From Tepidimonas ignava (GTDB lineage: Bacteria; Pseudomonadota; Gammaproteobacteria; Burkholderiales; Burkholderiaceae_C): 64,000 nucleotides of DNA. A model generated the notes under the pieces. That model searched no databases and was not told where the DNA came from. It saw nothing but the letters and a program-made list of their open reading frames with translations. This document shows, piece after piece, positions 43,219 to 50,856 of the stretch. The position numbers and the translations under genes are program-made. The stretch spans positions 124,001-188,000 of the forward strand of contig NZ_SMAH01000002.1 in the NCBI RefSeq assembly GCF_004342625.1, in the 5' to 3' direction. Position 1 is the stretch's first letter, and each line of letters opens with the position of its first letter.

Positions 43219-44652
43219 TCAACCTGCTTGGCACACCGCGGCGATGTGGTCTTTGACACGCTGGGCGTCGGCCGGCATGACCAGCACGCGCTTGGGCAAC
43301 TGCTCAATCCCCTGCAGATGCGCCGGGCGCGGCGGCTCTTGCCCAATGGCCTCGACGATGGTGGCGGCGAACTTGATGGGCAGCGCGGTTTCCAGCACGA
43401 TCATCGGCACGCCGGGCTGCAGGTGCTCGCGCGCCACCTTGACGCCGTCGGCCGTGTGAGGGTCGATCAGCACGCCATGGCGCTGCCACGTGGTGCGGAT
43501 GGTCTCGATACGGTTGGCGTGGGTGCTGCGGCCGCTGACAAAGCCATAGCGCTGCCGCACCTGGGCAAACGCCGGGTGCTGCGACAGGTCGAAGCGGCCG
43601 TGGCGCGCCAGCGCCTCGGCAAACAACGCACGCGTGGCCGCCGCGTCGCGCCCGAGCAGGTCGAACACGAAGCGCTCGAAGTTGCTCGCCTTGCTGATGT
43701 CCATCGACGGGCTGGACGTTTCGTAGGTGTCGGCGCTGCCGCGCACGCGGTACACCCCGGTGCGGAAAAACTCGTCCAGCACATCGTTTTCGTTGGTGGC
43801 CACGACCAGCCGCTCGATCGGCAGCCCCATCATGCGCGCGATGTGGCCGGCGCAGACGTTGCCAAAGTTGCCGCTGGGCACGGCGAAGCTGACGCGCTGG
43901 TCGTCGCGCTCGGTGGCCTGGATCCAGCCCGCGACGTAGTACACCACCTGCGCCAGCAGCCGCGCCCAGTTGATCGAGTTGACCGTGCCGATGCGGTACT
44001 GCCGCTTGAAGGCGAGGTCGGCGCTGACCGCCTTGACGATGTCCTGGCAGTCGTCGAACACGCCCTCGATGGCGATGTTGTGGATGTTGGGGTCTTGCAG
44101 GCTGTACATCTGCGCCTGCTGAAACGGGCTCATGCGCCCGTGCGGGCTGAGCATGAAGACCCGGATGCCGCGCTTGCCGCGCATCGCGTACTCGGCGGCG
44201 CTGCCGGTGTCGCCGCTGGTGGCCCCCAGAATGTTGAGGGTTTCGCCGCGGCGCGCCAGCTCGTACTCGAACAGGTGGCCCAGCAACTGCATCGCCATGT
44301 CCTTGAAGGCCAGCGTCGGGCCGTTGGACAGGGCCTCCAGCCACAGGCCGTCTTCCAGGTGGCGCAGCGGCACGATCTCGCCGGTGCCAAACACCTCGGC
44401 CGTGTAGGTGCGGCGCAGCAGCGCGCGCAGGTCGTCGGGCGGGATGTCGTCGATGTACAGCGACAGGATCTCGAAGGCCAGCTCGGCGTAGCCCTGCTCG
44501 TGGTAGATGCGCCGCCAACGCGCCAGCGTCGCGGCGTCCACCTGCGGGTAGTGTTCGGGCAGGTACAGGCCGCCGTCGGGCGCGAGACCCTCCAGCAAGA
44601 TGTCGCTGAAGCGGCGCCGCGCGGGGTCGCCGCGGGTCGAGAGGTAGCGCAT
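43219..44652 (-). CDS. thrC: Threonine synthase
   Basis: A 477-residue type 2 threonine synthase. It starts MRYLSTRGDPARRRFSDIL, has the PLP lysine segment GPTLAFKDMAMQLLG, NILGATSGDTGSAAEYAMRG and SPSMDISKASNFERFVFD, all characteristic. It converts phosphohomoserine to threonine. ATG at 44652 shares its first base with the hom stop (TGATG), giving tight coupling. It lies directly before moeA. Confidence 0.97.
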   Translation of the reverse strand: MRYLSTRGDPARRRFSDILLEGLAPDGGLYLPEHYPQVDAATLARWRRIYHEQGYAELAFEILSLYIDDIPPDDLRALLRRTYTAEVFGTGEIVPLRHLEDGLWLEALSNGPTLAFKDMAMQLLGHLFEYELARRGETLNILGATSGDTGSAAEYAMRGKRGIRVFMLSPHGRMSPFQQAQMYSLQDPNIHNIAIEGVFDDCQDIVKAVSADLAFKRQYRIGTVNSINWARLLAQVVYYVAGWIQATERDDQRVSFAVPSGNFGNVCAGHIARMMGLPIERLVVATNENDVLDEFFRTGVYRVRGSADTYETSSPSMDISKASNFERFVFDLLGRDAAATRALFAEALARHGRFDLSQHPAFAQVRQRYGFVSGRSTHANRIETIRTTWQRHGVLIDPHTADGVKVAREHLQPGVPMIVLETALPIKFAATIVEAIGQEPPRPAHLQGIEQLPKRVLVMPADAQRVKDHIAAVCQAG

Positions 44653-45983
44653 CAGGCCAGTTCCTCCTTACGGATGCGCACGATCGGCGCCAGCACCGTC
44701 GGCAGCGCCTGCATGGCCGCCAGCGCCGCGTCCATCGTGCCCTCGGCGGTGTCGTGCGTCAGGATGATCAGGTCGGTTTGCGTGCTGCCTTCGCCGCCGA
44801 CCTCGTCGGCCTCGCGCTGCAGCACGGCGTCGATGCTGATGCCGGCGCGCGCCAGGATGCCGGTGACCTCGGCCAGCACGCCGGCCTGATCGGCCACGCG
44901 CAGCCGCAGGTAGTAGCCGGTGACCACCTGCGCCATCGGGACGATGGCCAGGTCGCTCATGGCGTGCGGCTGGAACGCCAGGTGGGGCACGCGGTGCTGC
45001 GGGTCGGCGGTGTGCAGGCGCGTCACGTCCACGAGGTCGGCAATCACCGCGCTGGCGGTCGGCTCGCTGCCTGCGCCCTTGCCGTAGTACAGCGTCGTGC
45101 CCACGGCGTCGCCTTGCACCACCACCGCGTTCATCGCCCCCTCGACGTTGGCGATCAAGCGCTTGGCCGGCACCAGCGTCGGGTGCACGCGCAGCTCCAC
45201 CCCGCCGGCCACGCGCTTGGTGATGCCCAGCAGCTTGATGCGGTAGCCCAGTTGCTCGGCGTAGCGGATGTCGGCCGCCTGCAGCTTCGTGATGCCTTCG
45301 ACATAGGCCTTGTCGAACTGCACCGGGATGCCAAACGCCAGCGCGCTCATCAGCGTGGCCTTGTGGGCGGCGTCGATGCCCTCGATGTCGAACGTGGGGT
45401 CGGCCTCGGCGTAGCCCAGGCGCTGCGCCTCCTTGAGCACGACGTCGAAGTCCAGCCCCTTGTCGCGCATTTCGGACAGGATGAAGTTGGTGGTGCCGTT
45501 GATGATGCCGGCCACCCACTGGATACGGTTGGCGGTCAACCCTTCGCGCAGGGCCTTGATGATGGGGATGCCACCGGCCACGGCCGCCTCGAACGCCACC
45601 ATCACCCCCTTGGCCTGTGCGGCGGCAAAAATCTCGGTGCCGTGCACCGCCAGCAGCGCCTTGTTGGCGGTGACGACGTGCTTGCCCGCGGCGATGGCTT
45701 CCAGCACCAGTTGACGGGCGATCCCGTAGCCGCCGATGAGCTCGACGACGATGTCGATGTCGGGGTTGGCGATCACCGCGCGGGCGTCGGCCACCACCTG
45801 CGCCGCATCCCCCACGATACCGCGTGCGCGCTCGGTGTCGAGGTCGGCCACCATCGTGATGGCGATGCCACGACCGGCGCGGCGACGGATCTCCTCCTGG
45901 TTGCGTTGCAGCACGCGAAACACGCCGCTGCCCACGGTACCGATGCCCAGCAGGCCCACTTGGATGGGGGGAAGTTGACTCAT
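44652..45983 (-). CDS. hom: Homoserine dehydrogenase
   Basis: A 443-residue enzyme: NAD(P) fold GLLGIGTVGSGVFRVLQRN, the catalytic region GGIPIIKALREGL, NGTTNFILSEM and EADPTFDIEGIDAAHK, then a C-terminal ACT domain (YYLRLRVADQAGVLAEVTGI) for threonine feedback. It reduces aspartate semialdehyde to homoserine, supplying thrC. It starts 58 bp after the aminotransferase stop and overlaps thrC by 1 bp. Confidence 0.97.
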   Translation of the reverse strand: MSQLPPIQVGLLGIGTVGSGVFRVLQRNQEEIRRRAGRGIAITMVADLDTERARGIVGDAAQVVADARAVIANPDIDIVVELIGGYGIARQLVLEAIAAGKHVVTANKALLAVHGTEIFAAAQAKGVMVAFEAAVAGGIPIIKALREGLTANRIQWVAGIINGTTNFILSEMRDKGLDFDVVLKEAQRLGYAEADPTFDIEGIDAAHKATLMSALAFGIPVQFDKAYVEGITKLQAADIRYAEQLGYRIKLLGITKRVAGGVELRVHPTLVPAKRLIANVEGAMNAVVVQGDAVGTTLYYGKGAGSEPTASAVIADLVDVTRLHTADPQHRVPHLAFQPHAMSDLAIVPMAQVVTGYYLRLRVADQAGVLAEVTGILARAGISIDAVLQREADEVGGEGSTQTDLIILTHDTAEGTMDAALAAMQALPTVLAPIVRIRKEELA

Positions 45984-46041
45984 GTTCGTTCGGGTTGTTC
46001 GTCGTAACGCGGTGGATAAAACACAACGATCGCGACGGGCG

Positions 46042-47283
46042 TCAGTCGGTGCCGTAGCGGCGCCGCAGGTGGCCCAGGAAGCGCGCGATGCGTCCGATCG
46101 CCTCGGCCAGGTCGTCCTCGTGCGGCAAAAACACCAGGCGGAAGTGGTCCGGCGTCGGGTAGTTGAAGCCCGTGCCCTGCACGATCAGCACCTTTTCCTC
46201 GGCCAGCAGGTCGTAGGCGAACTGCTGGTCGTCCTCGATCGGGTAAACCTTGGGGTCCAGGCGCGGGAACATGTACAGCGCCGCCTTAGGCTTGACGCAG
46301 GTCACGCCGGGGATGTCGGTCAGCAGCCGGTGCGCCAAATCGCGCTGGCGGCACAACCGCCCGCCGGGCGCTACCAGGTCGTTGATGCTTTGGTAGCCGC
46401 CCAGCGCGGTCTGGATGGCCAACTGGCCCGGCGTGTTGGCGCACAGCCGCATCGACGCCAGCATGTTGAGGCCCTCGATGTAGTCGCGCGCGCGCCGCTT
46501 GTCGCCCGAGACGATCATCCAGCCCGCGCGGTAGCCGCACGAGCGGTAGTTTTTGCTCAGGCCATTGAAGGTGACAAACAGCAGGTCATCGGCCAGCGAC
46601 GCGATCGAGGTGTGTACGTGGCCGTCGTAGAGCACCTTGTCGTAAATCTCGTCAGCGAAGATGATCAGGCCGTGCTTGCGCGCCAGCGCCACGATCGCCT
46701 GCAGCACCTCCACCGGGTACAGCGCGCCGGTGGGGTTGTTGGGGTTGATGACGACGATGCCTTTGGTGGCCGGCGTGATCTTGCGCGCCATGTCGTCCAG
46801 GTCGGGGATCCAGCCGTTGGACTCGTCGCACAGGTAGTGCACCGGCGTGCCGCCCGACAGCGAAACGGAGGCCGTCCACAGCGGGTAGTCCGGCGCCGGC
46901 ACCAGGATCTCGTCGCCCGCGTTGAGCAACGCGTTCATGCTCATCGTGATGAGCTCGCTGGCGCCATTGCCCAGGTACACGTCGTCCACCGTGACGCCGG
47001 CGATGCCCTTTTGCTGCGTGTAGTGCACGATCGCCTTGCGCGGCGCGAACAGGCCCTTGCTGTCGGTGTAGCCGGCCGCCTGCGGCAGGTTGCGGATCAT
47101 GTCCTGCACGATCTCGTCGGGCGGCTCCAGCCCGAACACCGCCAGGTTGCCGATGTTGAGCTTGATGATCTTGTGCCCGTCTTCCTCCATCTGACGGGCC
47201 TTTTCGAGCACGGGGCCGCGGATGTCGTAGCAGACGTTGGCGAGTTTGGCGGATTTGTGGATGGTGGGCAGCATGGCGGGCAT
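46042..47283 (-). CDS. alaT: Alanine-type PLP aminotransferase (AlaT)
   Basis: A 413-residue class I aminotransferase. The opening SAKLANVCYDIRGPVLEKAR and KIIKLNIGNLAVFGLEPPDE are typical of AlaT. The PLP Lys sits in FNGLSKNYRSCGYRAGW, and NPNNPTGALYP is the phosphate/PLP region. It makes alanine from pyruvate and glutamate. I chose ATG at 47283; an ATG three codons on (47274) is equally possible. It heads the operon towards hom and diverges from the Mth938-like gene across only 40 bp, so the two promoters must overlap. Confidence 0.93.
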   Translation of the reverse strand: MPAMLPTIHKSAKLANVCYDIRGPVLEKARQMEEDGHKIIKLNIGNLAVFGLEPPDEIVQDMIRNLPQAAGYTDSKGLFAPRKAIVHYTQQKGIAGVTVDDVYLGNGASELITMSMNALLNAGDEILVPAPDYPLWTASVSLSGGTPVHYLCDESNGWIPDLDDMARKITPATKGIVVINPNNPTGALYPVEVLQAIVALARKHGLIIFADEIYDKVLYDGHVHTSIASLADDLLFVTFNGLSKNYRSCGYRAGWMIVSGDKRRARDYIEGLNMLASMRLCANTPGQLAIQTALGGYQSINDLVAPGGRLCRQRDLAHRLLTDIPGVTCVKPKAALYMFPRLDPKVYPIEDDQQFAYDLLAEEKVLIVQGTGFNYPTPDHFRLVFLPHEDDLAEAIGRIARFLGHLRRRYGTD

Positions 47284-47323
47284 AATTTCACCACAGAATA
47301 CCCGCTGCACCACGGCGCCGCCC

Positions 47324-47704
47324 ATGAAGATCCAGCCCGACCGCATCGACACCCTGGCCATCCAGGCCCACGGTCCGGGCTGGCTGCACGCGGGCGGCCA
47401 GCGCTACGAGCACAGCGTCGTGATCGCCGCCAGCGGCGTGCTGCGGGCATGGGACTGCGCGCGCTTCGAGGCGTTGACGGTCGAGCACTTCGCGCAGCTG
47501 GCCGAGCTGGCGCCCGAAGTGGTGCTGTTTGGCAGCGGTCCGCGGCTGCGCTTTGTGCCGCCGGCGCTGCTGCGTCCGTTGATCGAACGCGGCATCGGCG
47601 TCGAGACGATGGACACGATGGCTGCGGCGCGCACCTACAACATCTTGGCCGGCGAAGGCCGCCGCGTCGTGGCGGCGTTGCTGATCGAATCGGGCCCCGG
47701 CTGA
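47324..47704 (+). CDS. Mth938-like domain (DUF498) protein
   Basis: A 126-residue protein with the typical pattern: GWLHAGGQRYEHSVVIAASG, EVVLFGSGPRLRFV and ERGIGVETMDTMAAARTYNILAGEGRRVVAALL. This matches the Mth938/NDUFAF3-like fold. Function in bacteria is not established; the eukaryotic homologue helps assemble complex I. It lies divergent from alaT and 85 bp before bcp. Confidence 0.88.
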   Translation: MKIQPDRIDTLAIQAHGPGWLHAGGQRYEHSVVIAASGVLRAWDCARFEALTVEHFAQLAELAPEVVLFGSGPRLRFVPPALLRPLIERGIGVETMDTMAAARTYNILAGEGRRVVAALLIESGPG

Positions 47705-47748
47705 CCCCGCCAGGCGGCGGCGCGACCGCGGGTTGCCGCGCGGCGATG

Positions 47749-47757
47749 TGTTACAAT
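47749..47757 (+). promoter_or_regulatory. Extended -10 promoter element for bcp
   Basis: TGTTACAAT reads as TGN followed by TACAAT, an extended -10. Transcription would start near 47764, leaving a leader of about 26 bp before the bcp ATG. A -35 is weak (TTGCCG at 47733 with only a 13-bp spacer), which extended -10 promoters tolerate. Confidence 0.5.
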
Positions 47758-47789
47758 TGGCAAGTTGCTGTTATAAGGGGACTTGCTGC

Positions 47790-48269
47790 ATGGCCGTCGT
47801 CGTCAACAAACCCATACCCGAATTCGAAGCCCAAGCGACCGGCGGCATCAAAGTCACCCACCAGTCCCACCTCGGCCAGATCCTGGTGCTGTATTTTTAC
47901 CCCAAGGATCACACACCGGGCTGCACCACCGAGGCCATGCAGTTCCGCGACCACTACGCGGAGTTCGTCAAGGCAGGGGCGCAGGTGTTCGGGGTGTCGC
48001 GCGACAACCTCAAGTCGCACGAAGATTTCAAAGCCAAGCTGGAACTGCCGTTCGAGCTGATCGCCGACACCGAAGAAAAAATGTGCCACATGTTCGGGGT
48101 GGTCAAAAACAAAATCATGTACGGCAAAAAGGTCAAAGGCATCGAGCGCAGCACGTTTCTGATCAGCCCTGAGGGCATCCTGCTGCAAGAGTGGCGCGGC
48201 ATCAAGGTACCGGGTCATGTGGACGAGGTGCTGAAGGCCGTCAAAATGCTGAGCAAAAAGGCCGCGTGA
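47790..48269 (+). CDS. bcp: Thioredoxin-dependent peroxiredoxin (Bcp/PrxQ)
   Basis: A 159-residue peroxiredoxin. The peroxidatic Cys45 is in KDHTPGCTTEAM; position 50, the resolving Cys of many Bcp proteins, is Met here. Cys99 (EEKMCHMFGV) is present and could resolve, as in E. coli Bcp numbering. YFYPKD and GVSRDNLKSHEDF are intact. It reduces peroxides at thioredoxin's expense. ATG at 47790; AAGGGG lies about 10 bp upstream. A strong terminator follows at 48324-48353. Confidence 0.93.
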   Translation: MAVVVNKPIPEFEAQATGGIKVTHQSHLGQILVLYFYPKDHTPGCTTEAMQFRDHYAEFVKAGAQVFGVSRDNLKSHEDFKAKLELPFELIADTEEKMCHMFGVVKNKIMYGKKVKGIERSTFLISPEGILLQEWRGIKVPGHVDEVLKAVKMLSKKAA

Positions 48270-48323
48270 CCCCGTGCCGCCCCGCATGACGCGCGCGCTC
48301 ATGCTCGGTTGAACCCCTGTACG

Positions 48324-48353
48324 CGCCGCCCCGTGTGGGCGGCGTTGTCTTTT
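48324..48353 (+). terminator. Rho-independent terminator after bcp
   Basis: CGCCGCCC and GGGCGGCG form a perfect 8-bp stem around CGTGT, followed directly by TTGTCTTTT. It lies 55 bp after the bcp stop and 17 bp before the phoH-type ATG, so it separates the two genes and phoH must have a promoter of its own or receive leak-through. Confidence 0.8.
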
Positions 48354-48369
48354 CTGGCATCATCCCGCC

Positions 48370-50091
48370 ATGCCGTTACCGCCCCCTCCACGCCGCAAAG
48401 GCGATCGCGTCCAAGCCGACGCCACCGTCCGCCGCAGCGCCACCCCCGCCGCTGCCGCCCCCGAGCCCACGACGCCGCCGACCACGCCGGCGTCCACGCT
48501 GGCCACGTCAGCCCCGGGGCCCTCGGCCAGCCCCGCGCCGGCGCCACGCCGCGCGCGGCGCGCTGCCGTTGCCCCCACTGACACGGTCAGCGCCGCCGCC
48601 CCGGCGGGCGCTGCCGAAGGACAGCCGTCGGCCCCGACGGCCGCGCCCCGCGACGAGCAGCCCCTTGCGGCCACGGGCCGCACGCCCCGGCCCAACGGCG
48701 GGCCGCGCAAGCTGTTCGTGCTGGACACCAACGTGCTGATGCACGACCCCATTTGCCTGTTCCGCTTCGAGGAGCACGACATCTACCTGCCGATGGTCGT
48801 GCTGGAGGAGCTGGACAACAACAAAAAAGGCATGAGCGAGGTGGCGCGCAACGCGCGCCAGGCCAGCCGCACGCTCGACGCGCTGGCCGCCACGGTGCGC
48901 GGCGACATCCGCAACGGCGTGCCGCTGACGGCGCTGGGCCACCGCGAAGCCACCGGCACCTTGCTGTTTCAGACCGAGGTGTTCCACCACCCGCTGCCGG
49001 ACGGCATCGCGCAAGGCAAGGCCGACAACCAGATCCTGGTCGTGGTGCAAGCGCTCAAGCAGCGTCACCCCGAGCGCGACGTGGTGCTGGTGTCCAAAGA
49101 CATCAACATGCGCATCAAAGCGCGGGCGCTGGGCCTGGCGGCGGAGGATTACGAAAACGACAAAACCATCGACGACGTCGAGCTGCTGTACACCGGCATG
49201 TTGGCGTTGCCGACGGACTTTTGGGCGCGCCAAGGCAAAAAAGTGGAGAGCTGGCAGCAAGGCGGCCACACTTTTTACCGGATCAGCGGCCCGGTGGTGC
49301 AGCAGATGCTGCTCAACCAGTTCGTTTACCACGAAGCCCCGGGCGAGCCGCCGCTGTACGCGCGCGTGGTGGAACTGCGCGGCAAGACCGCGGTGCTGCG
49401 CACGCTCAAAGACTACACGCACCTGAAAAACGCCGTCTGGGGCGTGACCGCGCGCAACCGGGAACAAAACTTCGCGCTCAACCTGCTGATGGACCCGGAC
49501 ATCGACTTCGTCACCTTGGCGGGCACCGCCGGCACCGGCAAAACGCTGATGGCGCTGGCCGCGGGGTTGACGCAGGTGCTGGACGAGCGCCGCTACACCG
49601 AGATCATCATGACCCGCGCCACCGTCAGCGTGGGCGAGGACATTGGCTTTTTGCCCGGCACCGAGGAAGAAAAAATGGGGCCGTGGATGGGCGCGCTGGA
49701 CGACAACCTGGAGTTTTTGGCCAAGGGCGGACAAAACCCGGCCGGCGAGTGGGGGCGCGCCGCGACGCAGGATCTCATCCGCAGCCGCGTCAAGATCAAG
49801 AGCATGAACTTCATGCGCGGGCGCACCTTCCTCAACAAATACGTCATCATCGACGAGGCGCAAAACCTCACGCCCAAGCAGATGAAGACGCTCATCACCC
49901 GCGCGGGGCCGGGCACCAAACTCGTGTGCATGGGCAACCTGGCGCAAATCGACACCCCCTACCTGACGGAGGGGTCGTCGGGGCTGACCTACGTCGTGGA
50001 CCGCTTCAAAGGCTGGCCGCACGGCGGCCACGTCACGCTGGCGCGTGGCGAACGCTCGCGTCTGGCGGACTTTGCCAGCGAGGTTCTGTGA
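48370..50091 (+). CDS. PIN-PhoH fusion ATPase
   Basis: A 573-residue protein. Residues 1-110 are a Pro/Ala-rich disordered region. Then comes a PIN domain opening KLFVLDTNVLMHDP with Asp in the first acidic position, and VVLEELDNNKKGMSEVARNAR. From about residue 370 is a PhoH NTPase with Walker A GTAGTGKTLMAL and Walker B YVIIDEAQNLT. PIN-PhoH proteins are thought to be RNA-cleaving helicase-type enzymes; the substrate is open. The ATG is 17 bp after a terminator hairpin, so the message start is unclear. The N-terminal tail is long but common in this order. Confidence 0.9.
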   Translation: MPLPPPPRRKGDRVQADATVRRSATPAAAAPEPTTPPTTPASTLATSAPGPSASPAPAPRRARRAAVAPTDTVSAAAPAGAAEGQPSAPTAAPRDEQPLAATGRTPRPNGGPRKLFVLDTNVLMHDPICLFRFEEHDIYLPMVVLEELDNNKKGMSEVARNARQASRTLDALAATVRGDIRNGVPLTALGHREATGTLLFQTEVFHHPLPDGIAQGKADNQILVVVQALKQRHPERDVVLVSKDINMRIKARALGLAAEDYENDKTIDDVELLYTGMLALPTDFWARQGKKVESWQQGGHTFYRISGPVVQQMLLNQFVYHEAPGEPPLYARVVELRGKTAVLRTLKDYTHLKNAVWGVTARNREQNFALNLLMDPDIDFVTLAGTAGTGKTLMALAAGLTQVLDERRYTEIIMTRATVSVGEDIGFLPGTEEEKMGPWMGALDDNLEFLAKGGQNPAGEWGRAATQDLIRSRVKIKSMNFMRGRTFLNKYVIIDEAQNLTPKQMKTLITRAGPGTKLVCMGNLAQIDTPYLTEGSSGLTYVVDRFKGWPHGGHVTLARGERSRLADFASEVL

Positions 50092-50175
50092 AGTCGCGCT
50101 TGGGGACCGAAGGGCACCCTCAGGCCGATTGCACCCCTCTTCACCGCACAACGCAGCCGCTTGTCGTGCCTACGG

Positions 50176-50448
50176 TCAATAGTGGTAGCGCCCCTGCAGG
50201 AATTCGACCCGGTCGGCTTTGACGAGGTAGACGCAGCGGTGTTCCTGCGTGATGCGGCGCGACCAGACGTCCGCCCCAAGGTATTTCAGGGGCTCGGGCT
50301 TACCAATGCCGTCGAAGGGATCACGCAGCACCGCTTCGACGATGTCGAGCAAACGCTGGGCGGTGCGCCGGTCGGTCTCGACCCAGTGGCGCAGGTCCTC
50401 CAGGAACTCAGGATGGCACACCGCAAGCCGGATGGACTCACGGCTCAA
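50176..50448 (-). CDS. yoeB: YoeB-family mRNA interferase toxin
   Basis: A 90-residue RelE/YoeB toxin. The block GIGKPEPLKY, WSRRITQEHRCVY and the end GRYHY is diagnostic. Catalytic residues equivalent to E. coli Glu46, Arg65, His83 and Tyr84 are present as E52, R71, H89 and Y90. It cleaves mRNA at the ribosome when not bound by YefM. There is no ATG; TTG at 50448 is the only suitable start, with AGGAAGG upstream, and it overlaps the antitoxin's last 11 bp. A GTG at codon 10 would cut the fold. Confidence 0.93.
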   Translation of the reverse strand: MSRESIRLAVCHPEFLEDLRHWVETDRRTAQRLLDIVEAVLRDPFDGIGKPEPLKYLGADVWSRRITQEHRCVYLVKADRVEFLQGRYHY

Positions 50449-50719
50449 GGCCCACGTCCTTCCTGAGTTGGTTCAGCGTCGTGGGCTTCAGATGACCCAG
50501 GCGCGCCCGGTTGAGTGCCGTCAACAGGCGCTCGGCGTTTTTGGATGACCGCAGCAGGTGGGCTGTCTCCAACAGACCCTCGAGCTCATCGGCGGCAATC
50601 ATCGCCACAGCGCCGCCCGAGCGGCGGCGGACCACGATGACCTCGCGATCGTCCACCGCGCGATCCATCAGCACCTTGAGCTGTTCGCGCGCCTGACTGT
50701 AGGTGGTCTCGATGGTCAT
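50438..50719 (-). CDS. yefM: YefM-family antitoxin
   Basis: A 93-residue Phd/YefM antitoxin. It opens MTIETTYSQAREQLKVLMD and continues REVIVVRRRSGGAVAMIAADELEGL, the DNA-binding half; the C-terminal part (SKNAERLLTALNRARLGH) binds the toxin. It neutralises YoeB and represses the operon. ATG at 50719 follows GAGGAT. Two TGTACA operator half-sites lie just upstream. Confidence 0.94.
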   Translation of the reverse strand: MTIETTYSQAREQLKVLMDRAVDDREVIVVRRRSGGAVAMIAADELEGLLETAHLLRSSKNAERLLTALNRARLGHLKPTTLNQLRKDVGLEP

Positions 50720-50736
50720 AGCGGCATCCTCGTTGT

Positions 50737-50755
50737 TGTACAAGCACATTGTACA
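50737..50755 (-). promoter_or_regulatory. YefM operator: paired TGTACA palindromes
   Basis: TGTACA occurs at 50737-50742 and 50750-50755, centres 13 bp apart, 18-36 bp before the yefM start. TGTACA is the known core recognised by YefM in E. coli, where the centres are 12 bp apart. TTGTAC at this site also resembles a -35, so the autorepressor would cover the promoter. Confidence 0.8.
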
Positions 50756-50856
50756 AGTGATGAGAAACCACCGCTCAGCAAGACCGGCCCACCGCTTCAG
50801 CCTCCGCGCATCGATCCGTTGGCTGCCACCGTGCTGCGAGCCGTGGGGTGTTGCAC

